This document shows positions 46,750 to 58,071 of a DNA stretch of 64,000 nucleotides, in pieces. Position numbers and translations under genes: made by a program. The DNA comes from Hydrogenophaga sp. (GTDB lineage: Bacteria > Pseudomonadota > Gammaproteobacteria > Burkholderiales > Burkholderiaceae_C): positions 62,001-126,000 of the forward strand of contig JAABQK010000002.1 of assembly GCA_011391495.1 (NCBI GenBank), in the 5' to 3' direction. The notes below the pieces were generated by a model, which was not told where the DNA came from, searched no databases, and was given only the letters and a program-made list of their open reading frames with translations. Each line of letters starts with the position of its first letter. Positions within the stretch are counted from its first letter, which is position 1.

Positions 46750-47331
46750 TCAAGCCTGGGCAGTGGCCAAGCCTGTCTCGCGCGAGAGTTGAGCAGCCAC
46801 CTTGGGCTCAAATCCGCGCAGATGGCAGATGATCCTGGCCGCCTCCTCGGGCTCCTGCCGCTCCACATGCACCCAGGCCAACTGGTACCAGCCATGCGGA
46901 CTCATGGGTTGCAGCTCGGTGTTCCTGTGCAGCGCGGCCATGGCCTCGTCGAAGCGGCACTGGCGGATCAGACTGATGGCCAGTCCATACCAGGCTCTGT
47001 CAAAACGGGGATCAATCTCGGTGGCCTGTACAAAGGCAGCCTCCGCCTGCTCCAGCAACCCCAGTTCTTCACACACGAAGCCCAGGTTGAACCAACCCGC
47101 TGCAACAGCTGGCTGCAGTGCCACCAGCCGCTGCAGGATCCGATGCGCCGCGGGCCGGTCGCCAAGCTCGACCATCAGGTGGGCCTGTGTGGCCAATGCA
47201 TGGCTGTCGTCGACGCGGTGGGCGAGCAGCCGATCGATGCGGGCCAGCGCAGCACGCCTCTGGCCCAGCGCCAGCAGCACACGGACCTGTCCACGCAGCC
47301 ACGGAGCCGTCCATGCTCCGCTCAGCGACAC
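46750..47331 (-). CDS. TPR-repeat protein
   Basis: 193 residues, almost all tetratricopeptide-like helices: the repeats contain AAGWFNLGFVCEELGLLEQAEAAF and RAWYGLAISLIRQCRFDEAMAAL. No signal peptide or membrane segment. It overlaps the preceding membrane-protein gene by 10 bases and is followed by DUF4212 after 36, so it belongs to the symporter operon; a role in assembly is inference. Confidence 0.8.
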   Translation of the reverse strand: MSLSGAWTAPWLRGQVRVLLALGQRRAALARIDRLLAHRVDDSHALATQAHLMVELGDRPAAHRILQRLVALQPAVAAGWFNLGFVCEELGLLEQAEAAFVQATEIDPRFDRAWYGLAISLIRQCRFDEAMAALHRNTELQPMSPHGWYQLAWVHVERQEPEEAARIICHLRGFEPKVAAQLSRETGLATAQA

Positions 47332-47639
47332 AGCTCAACACCCATCGTCAGACAGTGGGACACCTTGGCATAGGTGGCGGCCAGCCAGAAAAAACCCAGC
47401 AGCAGGAATGCCACCAGCGGCAGGTGGCGCTCCAGGACACATCTCGGGGTGACACAACGCGCCAGCGAGACAAAGGGCCTGCCGACGATCTGCAGGATCT
47501 GATAGAAAACATTCTCTTGCTTGCGCTGCCCGGCCAGCAGTCCCAATACCCACTGGCCGAGGAGTGCCAGCAGGGCCACCTCGAAGATGGCCTTCAACGC
47601 CAGGATTAATGTCAGCATGCGGCTCACTCGTAACTTCAT
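47322..47639 (-). CDS. Hypothetical membrane protein
   Basis: 105 residues with two hydrophobic regions (MLTLILALKAIFEVALLALLGQW and LPLVAFLLLGFFWLAATYA). Between them is a polar loop with RKQENVFYQILQIVGRP and two cysteines. I do not recognise the family. First gene of the membrane-TPR-DUF4212-SSS operon, divergent from DUF294. Confidence 0.75.
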   Translation of the reverse strand: MKLRVSRMLTLILALKAIFEVALLALLGQWVLGLLAGQRKQENVFYQILQIVGRPFVSLARCVTPRCVLERHLPLVAFLLLGFFWLAATYAKVSHCLTMGVELCR

Positions 47640-47784
47640 TTCATTCTGGATTTGGAGCTTACCGAGTTCTTACAAATGGACCGCGCAAGGCTTGACTCAG
47701 GTCATACCCCGTCAGGGATTACCCGACGATCCGACCTGGGCACAGGTGTAGCATTCATCAACATCGCCGCAGCGACCCTACTCC

Positions 47785-49647
47785 ATGACCCCATCAGCTT
47801 CCGAAACCCCGTCCTTGTCCGACCACCTTCGACGGCACCGAATTTTCGGCCTGCTGCCAGAAGGCATCCTCCAGCAGCTGGCAGCCACGCTCGCTGTCCA
47901 AGTCATGCAACCGGGTGAGGAACTGGTCGTTGCCCATCTGCCGCATGAGCGCCTGTACTGGATTGTGACGGGTACGGTCACCCTCCTGAACGAAGAGCGC
48001 CAGTCTGTGGTGACCCTGCAGCCCGGGGAGCTCTTTGCCTTTCCGCTTGCGCCGGGAGACTCCGTGGCCTATGCGCACGCGGCAACCGCCTGTGAGCTGG
48101 TGATCCTGGAGGGTGGCACCGTGGATTCGCTGCGCGACGAAATGCCCGCGCTGGCCTACCTGCTGCCCGGCGGTGTCACCGTTGCCCAGGCGCCTCGCAC
48201 CCTCGGGAGCAGCGCGGACCCGGCGCTCAATCTCATGACGACGCCGGTGCGCTCGATCATCAAGCGCGCGCCGATCACGCTGCGGCCGGAGACCTCCATC
48301 CGGGAGGCCGCGCAGATCATGAGCGAGCAGCGTGTCTCCTCCGTGCTGATCGTGGAGCAGGACCACCTGTTCGGACTGGTCACCGACCGCGACCTGCGCA
48401 ACCGGGTGATTGCCGCAGGGCTGGACACTGCGCGGCCCGTGGCCGACATCGCCACGCTGGCGCCGATGACCATCGACGTGCAGAGCCCGGCGTTCGATGC
48501 CTTGCTGCTGATGGCGCGCCACAACATCCACCACGTGCCGGTACTGGATGGCCAGCGCATCGCCGGCATGATCACCGCCACCGACCTGACCGAGCAGCAC
48601 AGCACCTCAGCCGTGTACTTGGCGGGCGACATCTACAAACAGAGCACGGTCGAAGGCCTGCAGGCCGCCAGCACCAAGATTCCCCGCCTGCAGCAGAGCC
48701 TGGCCTCGGCGCAGGCCTCGGCCTACAGCACCGGCCACATCGTCACCGCCATCACCGACGCCATCACCAGCCGACTGCTCCAGCTCGGCGAAGCGAAGCT
48801 CGGTCCGGCGCCAGTGGACTATGTGTGGGTCGCCGCCGGCTCGCAGGCGCGCAACGAGCAGACCGCCAAGTCCGACCAGGACAACTGCATGGTGCTGGAC
48901 GACAGCTACGACGAGGCGCAGCACGGCCCGTACTTCAAGGCACTCGCGCAATTTGTCTGCGACGGCCTCGATGCCTGCGGCTACATCTATTGCCCGGGCG
49001 AGATGATGGCCATGACCGACACCTGGCGCCAGCCGCGCCAACGCTGGGCCGAATATTTCGCCCGGTGGACCGGGCAGCCCGACCCGAAGTCGCTCATGCT
49101 GACCTGCGTCTTCTTCGACCTGCGGGCCATCCACGGCAAAGCCGGGCTGCTCGAAGGCCTGCGCCGCGATGTGCTCCAGCACACCAAGGGCAACACCATC
49201 TTCCTGGCCTACATGGTCGGCAACGCCCTGCAGCACCAGCCACCACTGGGCATGTTCAAGGGCATCGCCCCCATACGCAGTGGTGAGCACAAGGGCACCA
49301 TCGACCTCAAGCACACCGGCGTGGTGCCCATCGTGGACCTGGCCCGCGTGTACGCGCTGGCGGGTGGGGACGATGCCGTCAACACCCACGACCGGCTGCT
49401 GAGCGCGGCGGCCGGTGGATCCATCAGCGAGCAAAGTGCGCGCGACCTGCGCGACGCGCTGGAGTTCCTGGCCTTCACCCGGATCCAGCACCAGGCGCGC
49501 CAGATCGCTGCCGGCGAGGCGCCAGACAACCACCTCAGGCTGGAGGACATCTCCAACTTCGAGCGCACCCAGCTCAAGGACGCGTTCACCGTGGTGCAGT
49601 CGCTGCAGAGCGTGCTGGGCCAGCGGTACCAGGCGGGAAGGTTCTGA
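47785..49647 (+). CDS. cNMP-like/CBS/DUF294 nucleotidyltransferase protein
   Basis: 620 residues. A CRP-like N-terminal barrel (residues 15-125) lacks the Arg-Ser of a working cyclic-nucleotide pocket. Two CBS domains (about 150-275) follow, with TDRDLRNRV and ATDLTEQH at their ends. A DUF294-type nucleotidyltransferase has the GS..R.E..DQD signature (GSQARNEQTAKSDQDN, near 352-367), and a helical substrate-binding C-terminus. Such genes are commonly found near ActP/SSS genes and exonuclease-kinase genes; here the convergent neighbour is exactly that. Substrate unknown. Confidence 0.85.
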   Translation: MTPSASETPSLSDHLRRHRIFGLLPEGILQQLAATLAVQVMQPGEELVVAHLPHERLYWIVTGTVTLLNEERQSVVTLQPGELFAFPLAPGDSVAYAHAATACELVILEGGTVDSLRDEMPALAYLLPGGVTVAQAPRTLGSSADPALNLMTTPVRSIIKRAPITLRPETSIREAAQIMSEQRVSSVLIVEQDHLFGLVTDRDLRNRVIAAGLDTARPVADIATLAPMTIDVQSPAFDALLLMARHNIHHVPVLDGQRIAGMITATDLTEQHSTSAVYLAGDIYKQSTVEGLQAASTKIPRLQQSLASAQASAYSTGHIVTAITDAITSRLLQLGEAKLGPAPVDYVWVAAGSQARNEQTAKSDQDNCMVLDDSYDEAQHGPYFKALAQFVCDGLDACGYIYCPGEMMAMTDTWRQPRQRWAEYFARWTGQPDPKSLMLTCVFFDLRAIHGKAGLLEGLRRDVLQHTKGNTIFLAYMVGNALQHQPPLGMFKGIAPIRSGEHKGTIDLKHTGVVPIVDLARVYALAGGDDAVNTHDRLLSAAAGGSISEQSARDLRDALEFLAFTRIQHQARQIAAGEAPDNHLRLEDISNFERTQLKDAFTVVQSLQSVLGQRYQAGRF

Positions 49648-49684
49648 CCCACCCCTTCGCCGGCCTGCGGACGGCGCGGGGGAG

Positions 49685-51886
49685 TCAATATTTCAGCCGG
49701 GCGTAGTAGGTTTTCTGCGCGGCCTCTCGCGCCTCGCCCAGGGTGTGGATGCCCTTCTCAGCCAGCAAGGGAATCAACTTCAGAAACACCTCGGCGGTGA
49801 CCATCGCGTCGCCCATGGCGGTGTGCCGGCCGATGATGGTGACGTTGAAACGCTCGGCCAGCGCCTCCAGCCGGTGCGAATCCTGGTTCGGATGGATCAG
49901 CGCCGAGAGCAGCAGTGTGTCGAGCACCGGATGGTCGAACACCACGCCCGTCTGCTGTTCCTTGAGTTGCAGGAACCGCATGTCGAACGCCGCGTTGTGC
50001 GCCACCAGCACGGTGTCCTGCGCAAACGCATGAAAGGCCGGCAACACCTCTTCGATCGTGGGCTGTCCGGCCACCATCTCGGGCTGGATGCCGTGGATGG
50101 GTATGGACGCGGCGGGAATCGGCCGCCGCGGGTCCACCAGTTGCTCGAAGCACTCCTGGCGCAACAGCTTGTTGTTGACGATGCGTGCGGCTCCGATCTG
50201 GATGATCTCGTCGCCCTGCGAGGGGTTCAGACCCGTGGTCTCGGTGTCGAACACCGTATAGACCAGATCGCTGAGCTTGCGCTCGTCCAGCGAGCGGGTG
50301 AGCTCGGTGGTCTTGAAGAGGTCGAAGTCGTAGTACTCGGGGCGGCTCTCGCTCTTCACGAAGGTGGCGGCATCCAGCTGCTCCTGCGGATTGGCCAGCG
50401 GCAGCAGGAAACGGAAAAAAGCCTGGTGCCGCACCCGCTCGCGTTCAAACCAGAAGGCACCGCCGTGGCGCTCGACCACGTCGCGCACCGTCAGGCGGGT
50501 GCTTTCCTGGCCGACCTTCATCGGATCCATTTCCCAGCTCATCACGGTCTCTGTGCTCATGGCCTGCCCGGACCAGATCAGGTCAAGCTGGGCCTTGCCA
50601 GCACTGCTGCTGGCGACCCCGAGCCGCATCTGCACGAAACGCACCTCGAATTCGTCTGCCAGGCGCCCCGCCAGGTACACCAGTGCCTGCAACAGCGAAA
50701 AGCTTTCCACCTTGAGCCACAGCGAGGCATCCACTTCCACGCTGGTGGCAGGCAGGCCCGTCACCACCTCGATGCGCCGCATCGCGGCATTCACCAGGTC
50801 TGCGCCCAGCATGTCCTCCAGCGGCCAGCGGGTCTTCAGGCTGTCGGCCGATCCGGCTTCCAGCACACCGATGCGCCGGCTCAGGGACTGCGTCTCCTCG
50901 CGGATCACGCCCAGGAAACGCTCGCGCATGGCGGGCTCCAGGTCCGGATAGTCCAGCATGTCGACAGCTGCCTGCATGTTGGCCAGAGCCGAACGACTGC
51001 CTTCGGTGAGGGCGTGCAACACCTGGTCCCGGGCGGACTCGGCTTCGTAGTCGCGCGTGATGTTGTCCAGCATCAGCACGAAGCCGGTGAGATCGATCCG
51101 GTCGTCCTCCTCGTCAGCCGACTGCGCCTGTGCCGATCGAACCGGGGCCATCTGCACCCGCAGCAACTGCCCAGCCGGTGTGGTGGTGACGAACTGGGCC
51201 GACGGCTGACCCGCGCCGCGCAGCATGCGCTGCTGGATGTTCTCCAGCGCATGGGCCACCAGCTTGCGGTCGAAAACGCTGTAGATCGAGCGGCCCAACC
51301 CGATCAACTCGGCTCCGCCCGCCACCCCCGGCGCCTGCGAGAGGGCGCGGAACTGCATGCGCGCTCGGTTGTTGTAGAGCAGGATGCGGCCGTCCAGGTT
51401 GCAGACCACCACGCTCTGCGTGAGCTCTGACATCAACGCGGCCAGCCGGCTCTTTTCCTGCTCGATGCCCTGCGCCGCCTGCCGCACCTTGCTTTCCATC
51501 TGCTGACGCAACTCCTCGCGCTGGACGACCAGCTGATTGAACAGCTCCGCCAGCACCTGGGTTTCGACATTGCCCTTGGGCTTCAGTGTGCGGACCACAT
51601 CGGTGCGCAGCATCACCTGGGCTTCTTCCGCGAGCTGGACCGAAGGCGTCACCCAGTGGTCGAACCAGCGCTTGAGCGCCCAGGCAATCGCCGCCATGCC
51701 ACCGCCCCAAGTCATGGCAATCAGCGCCACACGATCGGCCAGCAGCGACCAGACCGTCGCGCGGGCCTCCTGCTCCAGGGTGGAACCCACCAGGCCGAAC
51801 GTGACCAGCAGCCAAGCCAGCGAAACCAGCGCCGCGACACCCAGCAGCCACCACAGCCGCCGATCGGTCTTCTGCTGGGCACTCAT
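49685..51886 (-). CDS. Membrane protein with degenerate histidine-kinase core fused to a DEDDh 3'-5' exonuclease
   Basis: 733 residues from the ATG at 51886, overlapping the receiver gene (ATGA). Two membrane spans (12-35, 53-70), a HAMP-like linker, a coiled coil (120-150), a PAS region (about 150-280), a DHp-like helix and a kinase-fold region (295-500), then an exonuclease (540-733). The H-box position is Glu295 and the ATP-binding N and G1 boxes are lost, so the kinase core is inactive. The exonuclease is intact: Asp547, Glu549, Asp635, His688, Asp693. It resembles the polIII-epsilon proofreading domain. The fusion implies membrane-signal control of a nuclease (inference). Confidence 0.88.
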   Translation of the reverse strand: MSAQQKTDRRLWWLLGVAALVSLAWLLVTFGLVGSTLEQEARATVWSLLADRVALIAMTWGGGMAAIAWALKRWFDHWVTPSVQLAEEAQVMLRTDVVRTLKPKGNVETQVLAELFNQLVVQREELRQQMESKVRQAAQGIEQEKSRLAALMSELTQSVVVCNLDGRILLYNNRARMQFRALSQAPGVAGGAELIGLGRSIYSVFDRKLVAHALENIQQRMLRGAGQPSAQFVTTTPAGQLLRVQMAPVRSAQAQSADEEDDRIDLTGFVLMLDNITRDYEAESARDQVLHALTEGSRSALANMQAAVDMLDYPDLEPAMRERFLGVIREETQSLSRRIGVLEAGSADSLKTRWPLEDMLGADLVNAAMRRIEVVTGLPATSVEVDASLWLKVESFSLLQALVYLAGRLADEFEVRFVQMRLGVASSSAGKAQLDLIWSGQAMSTETVMSWEMDPMKVGQESTRLTVRDVVERHGGAFWFERERVRHQAFFRFLLPLANPQEQLDAATFVKSESRPEYYDFDLFKTTELTRSLDERKLSDLVYTVFDTETTGLNPSQGDEIIQIGAARIVNNKLLRQECFEQLVDPRRPIPAASIPIHGIQPEMVAGQPTIEEVLPAFHAFAQDTVLVAHNAAFDMRFLQLKEQQTGVVFDHPVLDTLLLSALIHPNQDSHRLEALAERFNVTIIGRHTAMGDAMVTAEVFLKLIPLLAEKGIHTLGEAREAAQKTYYARLKY

Positions 51887-52257
51887 GCAGGGTCCCCCAG
51901 CATCTCGCGCACCTTCTGCACCAGTTCCTTGGTGGAGAACGGTTTGGTCATGTAAGCATTGGCACCGAGCGCCAGCCCCTTGGCCACATCGGTATCGCGC
52001 CCCTTGGCGGTGAGCATCAGGATCCGCGTGTCGCGCAGGTCTTCGCTGGCGCGCACCTCGCAGCACACGTCAAACCCGGTCTTGATGGGCATCATGACGT
52101 CCAATAGGACGAGCGCCGGGCGTTCGCGTGCGATCGCGTCCATCGCCTCCTGTCCGTCACGCGCCAGCACCACCTCGTAGCCTTCGCGCTTCATCAGGAA
52201 TTCGAGCGAGATCAGGATGTTCGGCTCGTCGTCCGCAATCAGTATCTTCTGGTTCAT
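51883..52257 (-). CDS. Single-domain response regulator (CheY-like)
   Basis: 124 residues from the ATG at 52257 (MNQKILIADDEPNIL). Receiver domain with Asp9/Asp10, phospho-acceptor Asp53 (LLDVMMP), Thr83 and Lys105 (TKPF), so it should be active. There is no output domain. It overlaps the sensor kinase gene (ATGA at 52254-52257) and the exonuclease gene, so the three proteins are made together and the receiver probably acts by protein contact. Confidence 0.93.
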   Translation of the reverse strand: MNQKILIADDEPNILISLEFLMKREGYEVVLARDGQEAMDAIARERPALVLLDVMMPIKTGFDVCCEVRASEDLRDTRILMLTAKGRDTDVAKGLALGANAYMTKPFSTKELVQKVREMLGDPA

Positions 52258-55028
52258 GTTCTTGTGCTCCTCGCGTTCTCTTCGTTCGGGGACGGTCCAT
52301 CCGGTGCAGGCTGGTGCGGCAGCGAAAAGCCGAAACAGGCGCCCTGCCCCGGCTCGGACCGCAGCCACATGCGCCCGCCGAAATGCTCCACGATCTGGCG
52401 GCTGATGGGCAATCCCAGCCCGGTGCCACCCGGTCGGTAGTGTTGGTCACCGCTCACCTGGCGGAACTTCTCGAAAGCGACCGACTGCTGCTCCAGCGGT
52501 ATGCCCGGTCCATTGTCTTCCACCTCCACCGTCAGGGCGCCTGAAGAATCCCGCAGGCGCAGCGCCACCCGGCCGCCTTCGCGCGGCGCGTACTTGACGG
52601 CGTTCGACAACAGGTTCAATACCACCTGCGTCAGACGGTCGGCGTCTGCACGCACCGGCCTGACCTGCCCGGGCAGGGTCAGGATCAGGGCCACACCCCG
52701 TTCACGGTAGGTCTCCTGCATGGTGCTGGCAGCCTGCTCCACGATCTCGCGCAGATCGACATCGGTGTTGTGCCACTCCGCGTGGCCGGCTTCGATCTTG
52801 GCCATGTCCAGCACCTGGTTCACCAGGCGGCTCAGGCGTTCCGCCTCGTTCACGATGATGCCCAGAAACTGCTGTCGTTGCGCCACATCCATCGTGTCAT
52901 CGTCCCGCATCAGTTCCGAGAGCGCCCTGATCGAGGTCAAAGGCGTTCGCAATTCGTGCGTCACCGAGGACATGAAGTCATCCTTCATTCGGTCCAGGCT
53001 CTTGAGCTTTTCATTGGCTTCGCGCAGCTCGGCTGTGGCGCGCTCCAGCGAGCGTGACTTGTCTTCGAGCGCATGCGAATAGGCCCGCAACTGCGAGGCT
53101 TCGTCGAGGATGCGCATCACGTCGTCCAGATCCAGCGCCTCTTCCTCCACGACCGAGGCGACCATCACCCGGGCAGAGGCGCTGCCGATGGCGCCCGCCA
53201 ACTGGGTTTCGACAAACTGCACGAGCCGCGCGTCGGCCGGGATCTGGTCGATGCTCTCCACGCCCTGTCGCCGCGCATAGCCGGCAAACAGCCGCTTCGC
53301 CGTCTCCACCCCCAGGAAACGCCCCACCAGCGGCAGCAAGTCCGACACCTGCGCCTTGCCCTGCCAGAACACCGGACGCGCGTGCGCGGTGCGCCGGAAC
53401 ACGTCAACGAACAGCAGCGCCTGGCTGGTCTCGGCCGCCGACGGTGCCCGCCACAGCGACACCGTGACGTAGGTGCCGATGTTGGCCAGCAGGCTCCAGA
53501 ACAGCGAGTGGGTCAGGTTGTCCAGGCCAGTGAGTCCCAGAAATGCTTCCGGCTTGAGCCAAGCCCAGCCCAGCAGTCCGTGCTGCAGGAAGCCGTCCGG
53601 CAGCCAGCCCGACTTGGCCAGCGAGGGCAGCATCAGCGTGTAGGCCCAGAAACCGAAGCCGAACAACAGTCCCGCCAGCGCACCACGCCGCGTGCCGCCC
53701 TTCCAGTACATGCCCCCCAGCAACGCGGGCGCGAACTGCGCCACCGCGGCGAAGCTGATGAGACCGATGCTGACCAGGGCGTACGCTTCGCCTGCCAGGT
53801 GAAAGTACAGATAGCCCAGCAGCAGGATGGACAGGATGGCGAGTCGCCGGATGCCGAGCAGCAGGCCGGTGAGATCGCCACTGGCGCGCGCACCGAAGCG
53901 CCGCATGCGCAACAGGATGGGCATGACGAGATCGTTGCAGACCATGGTGGACACCGCGATCGCCTCCACGATGACCATGCCGGTGGCAGCCGACAGACCG
54001 CCCACGAACGCTGCCAGCGCCAGCCCGGTCTGCCCCTGCGAGAGCGGCAGCGACAGAATGAAGGTTTCCGGGTCCATGCGACCAGCGCCGAAGTGCAGCA
54101 GGCCGCCGATGGCAATCGGCAGCACAAACAGGTTGATCAGCAGCAGGTAGAGCGGGAACACCCAGACCGCGCGCCGCAGGTGCTGCTCATCCACGTTCTC
54201 CACCACCATCACCTGGAACTGGCGCGGCAGAAAGATCACCGACAGCATGGCCAGCAGCGTCAGGCCGAGCCACTGTGCATAGGCGAAGGGCTTGCCCTGG
54301 CCGAACTGCATCAGCTGACGCAAGGCCTCCACCGCCTGCGCCTGTTCGAACAGCGCCGCCGGGCTGGCAAAGAGGCCGAAGCTCACGAACAGGCCAACCG
54401 CCAGAAACGCCGCCAGCTTGATCACCGACTCGAAGGCAATCGCCGCCACCATGCCCTCGTGGCGTTCGGTGCTGTCCAAGTGGCGCGCACCAAAGACCAT
54501 GGTGAAGCCGGCCAGCGCCAGCGCCACATAAAGCGTGCTGTCGCTCCACCAGTCGGCGCTCTGCACGGCGGGCTGCCCCAGCGGCGAGGTCAGCACCGCA
54601 TAGCCGCTGGCAATGGCCTTCAGCTGCAGTGCGATGTAAGGCACGATGCCCACCACGGTGATCAGCGTCACGAGTCCGGCCAGCATGGGACTCTTGCCGT
54701 AACGGCTGGCGATGAAATCGGCGATCGAGGTGATGCGGTAGGTCTTGGCGATGCGGATCATCTTGCGCACCACCATCCAGGCCAGGATCATGGCCAGCAT
54801 GGGTCCGAGGTAGATCGGAAGGAACCACACCCCTGAACTGGCTGCCCGCCCGACGCTGCCGAAATACGTCCATGCGGTGCAGTACACCGCCATGGACAGG
54901 GCGTAGACCCAGGCGTTGCCGATCACCGACCGCCCGCTGGCCGCACGCGCGTCGGCCCAGTAGGCCACCGCAAACAGCAGCAGCAGGTAGGCAAACGAGA
55001 CACCGATGACAAGGGGGGCCGAGAGCAT
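52254..55028 (-). CDS. Sensor histidine kinase with sodium/solute symporter input domain (CrbS/CbrA type)
   Basis: 924 residues. Residues 1-525 are an SSS-family transporter core (13 spans; AAFVGGLSAATGMVIVEAIA). Residues 605-645 match a STAC-type linker (ETQLAGAIGSASARVMV). A coiled coil (about 645-685), DHp with phosphorylatable His691 (THELRTPLTSI) and an HATPase with VVLNLLSNAVKYA, DNGPGIP and GGTGLGLPI follow. Such kinases sense or transport a carboxylate or amino acid and control its use. CrbS, for example, regulates acetyl-CoA synthetase with a LuxR-type CrbR; none is here. Confidence 0.9.
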   Translation of the reverse strand: MLSAPLVIGVSFAYLLLLFAVAYWADARAASGRSVIGNAWVYALSMAVYCTAWTYFGSVGRAASSGVWFLPIYLGPMLAMILAWMVVRKMIRIAKTYRITSIADFIASRYGKSPMLAGLVTLITVVGIVPYIALQLKAIASGYAVLTSPLGQPAVQSADWWSDSTLYVALALAGFTMVFGARHLDSTERHEGMVAAIAFESVIKLAAFLAVGLFVSFGLFASPAALFEQAQAVEALRQLMQFGQGKPFAYAQWLGLTLLAMLSVIFLPRQFQVMVVENVDEQHLRRAVWVFPLYLLLINLFVLPIAIGGLLHFGAGRMDPETFILSLPLSQGQTGLALAAFVGGLSAATGMVIVEAIAVSTMVCNDLVMPILLRMRRFGARASGDLTGLLLGIRRLAILSILLLGYLYFHLAGEAYALVSIGLISFAAVAQFAPALLGGMYWKGGTRRGALAGLLFGFGFWAYTLMLPSLAKSGWLPDGFLQHGLLGWAWLKPEAFLGLTGLDNLTHSLFWSLLANIGTYVTVSLWRAPSAAETSQALLFVDVFRRTAHARPVFWQGKAQVSDLLPLVGRFLGVETAKRLFAGYARRQGVESIDQIPADARLVQFVETQLAGAIGSASARVMVASVVEEEALDLDDVMRILDEASQLRAYSHALEDKSRSLERATAELREANEKLKSLDRMKDDFMSSVTHELRTPLTSIRALSELMRDDDTMDVAQRQQFLGIIVNEAERLSRLVNQVLDMAKIEAGHAEWHNTDVDLREIVEQAASTMQETYRERGVALILTLPGQVRPVRADADRLTQVVLNLLSNAVKYAPREGGRVALRLRDSSGALTVEVEDNGPGIPLEQQSVAFEKFRQVSGDQHYRPGGTGLGLPISRQIVEHFGGRMWLRSEPGQGACFGFSLPHQPAPDGPSPNEENARSTRT

Positions 55029-55046
55029 CCTGGCGTCCGGAAACAG

Positions 55047-55262
55047 TCAGTCTTCGGCGGTGTGCCGGTCGCGTCCGCGCTCGACCACCCAGGCCAGCGC
55101 CGCAATCAGCACCGCCCACAGCACAAACAGGGCGGAAGGAAACAGCGGTAGGCCCCACAGGTAGACGTCGTGGTCCCAGAGCGCCAGCAAAGGGAAGTTC
55201 AGCAGCGCCAGACCCGCGAAAAACAGGGCGACCAGCCGCTGGGCATCAAGACCTCGGAACAT
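55047..55262 (-). CDS. Small two-span membrane protein upstream of the SSS kinase
   Basis: 71 residues from the ATG at 55262; the frame continues upstream without similarity. Two hydrophobic spans (residues 9-23 and 33-57) and a charged tail. The position, 18 bases before an SSS-containing gene, and its size parallel the DUF4212/DUF3311 small subunits of SSS symporters, so it may be a subunit of the sensor. I cannot place it in a named family. Confidence 0.7.
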   Translation of the reverse strand: MFRGLDAQRLVALFFAGLALLNFPLLALWDHDVYLWGLPLFPSALFVLWAVLIAALAWVVERGRDRHTAED

Positions 55263-55353
55263 GCATGTCTCCTCGTTCGCGGGCGCGGTACATGGCCGCA
55301 CCCTGGCTGCTGATTGTGCCCCACGCCCTGACCGGCGTCTTGCCGTGTCGGGC

Positions 55354-55386
55354 ACAAAAAAAGCGGCAGGGGTTGCCCCCTGCCGC
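55354..55386 (-). terminator. Rho-independent terminator of ppsA
   Basis: GCGGCAGGGG (55363-55372) pairs with CCCCTGCCGC (55377-55386); on the minus strand the 10-bp stem with a four-base loop is followed by seven or more T. It lies 25 bases past the ppsA stop. Confidence 0.9.
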
Positions 55387-55411
55387 CCGGATCCCTGAGA
55401 TCCGCTGGCGC

Positions 55412-57823
<2,412 letters not shown>

Positions 57824-58071
57824 GGAAAGACTCCTCAAGGTTAAAAAACCGGGGGCTCCACGCACCAGCTTGAGACCTGTATTTCTGTTGTGGGTCTGGC
57901 ACCGGGCTAGGGGACGGAAATCGGATCGACTGGAACCGGGATAATGGCCGCAGCAGAATCCACAATTGTAGGGTGGCCGCCCGCGCCAGACCGCGCCAGC
58001 TCCCGGAGCAGCATGAAAACGGCCGGGGCTTGCCATGAAACTTTTACAACCCCTCCTGCCCGGAACAGCGC

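Noticed and set aside
52254-55028. Plain sodium/solute symporter with an extra tail
   Set aside because: The C-terminal 240 residues have complete DHp and HATPase boxes with His691, so it is a sensor kinase with a transporter-type input.
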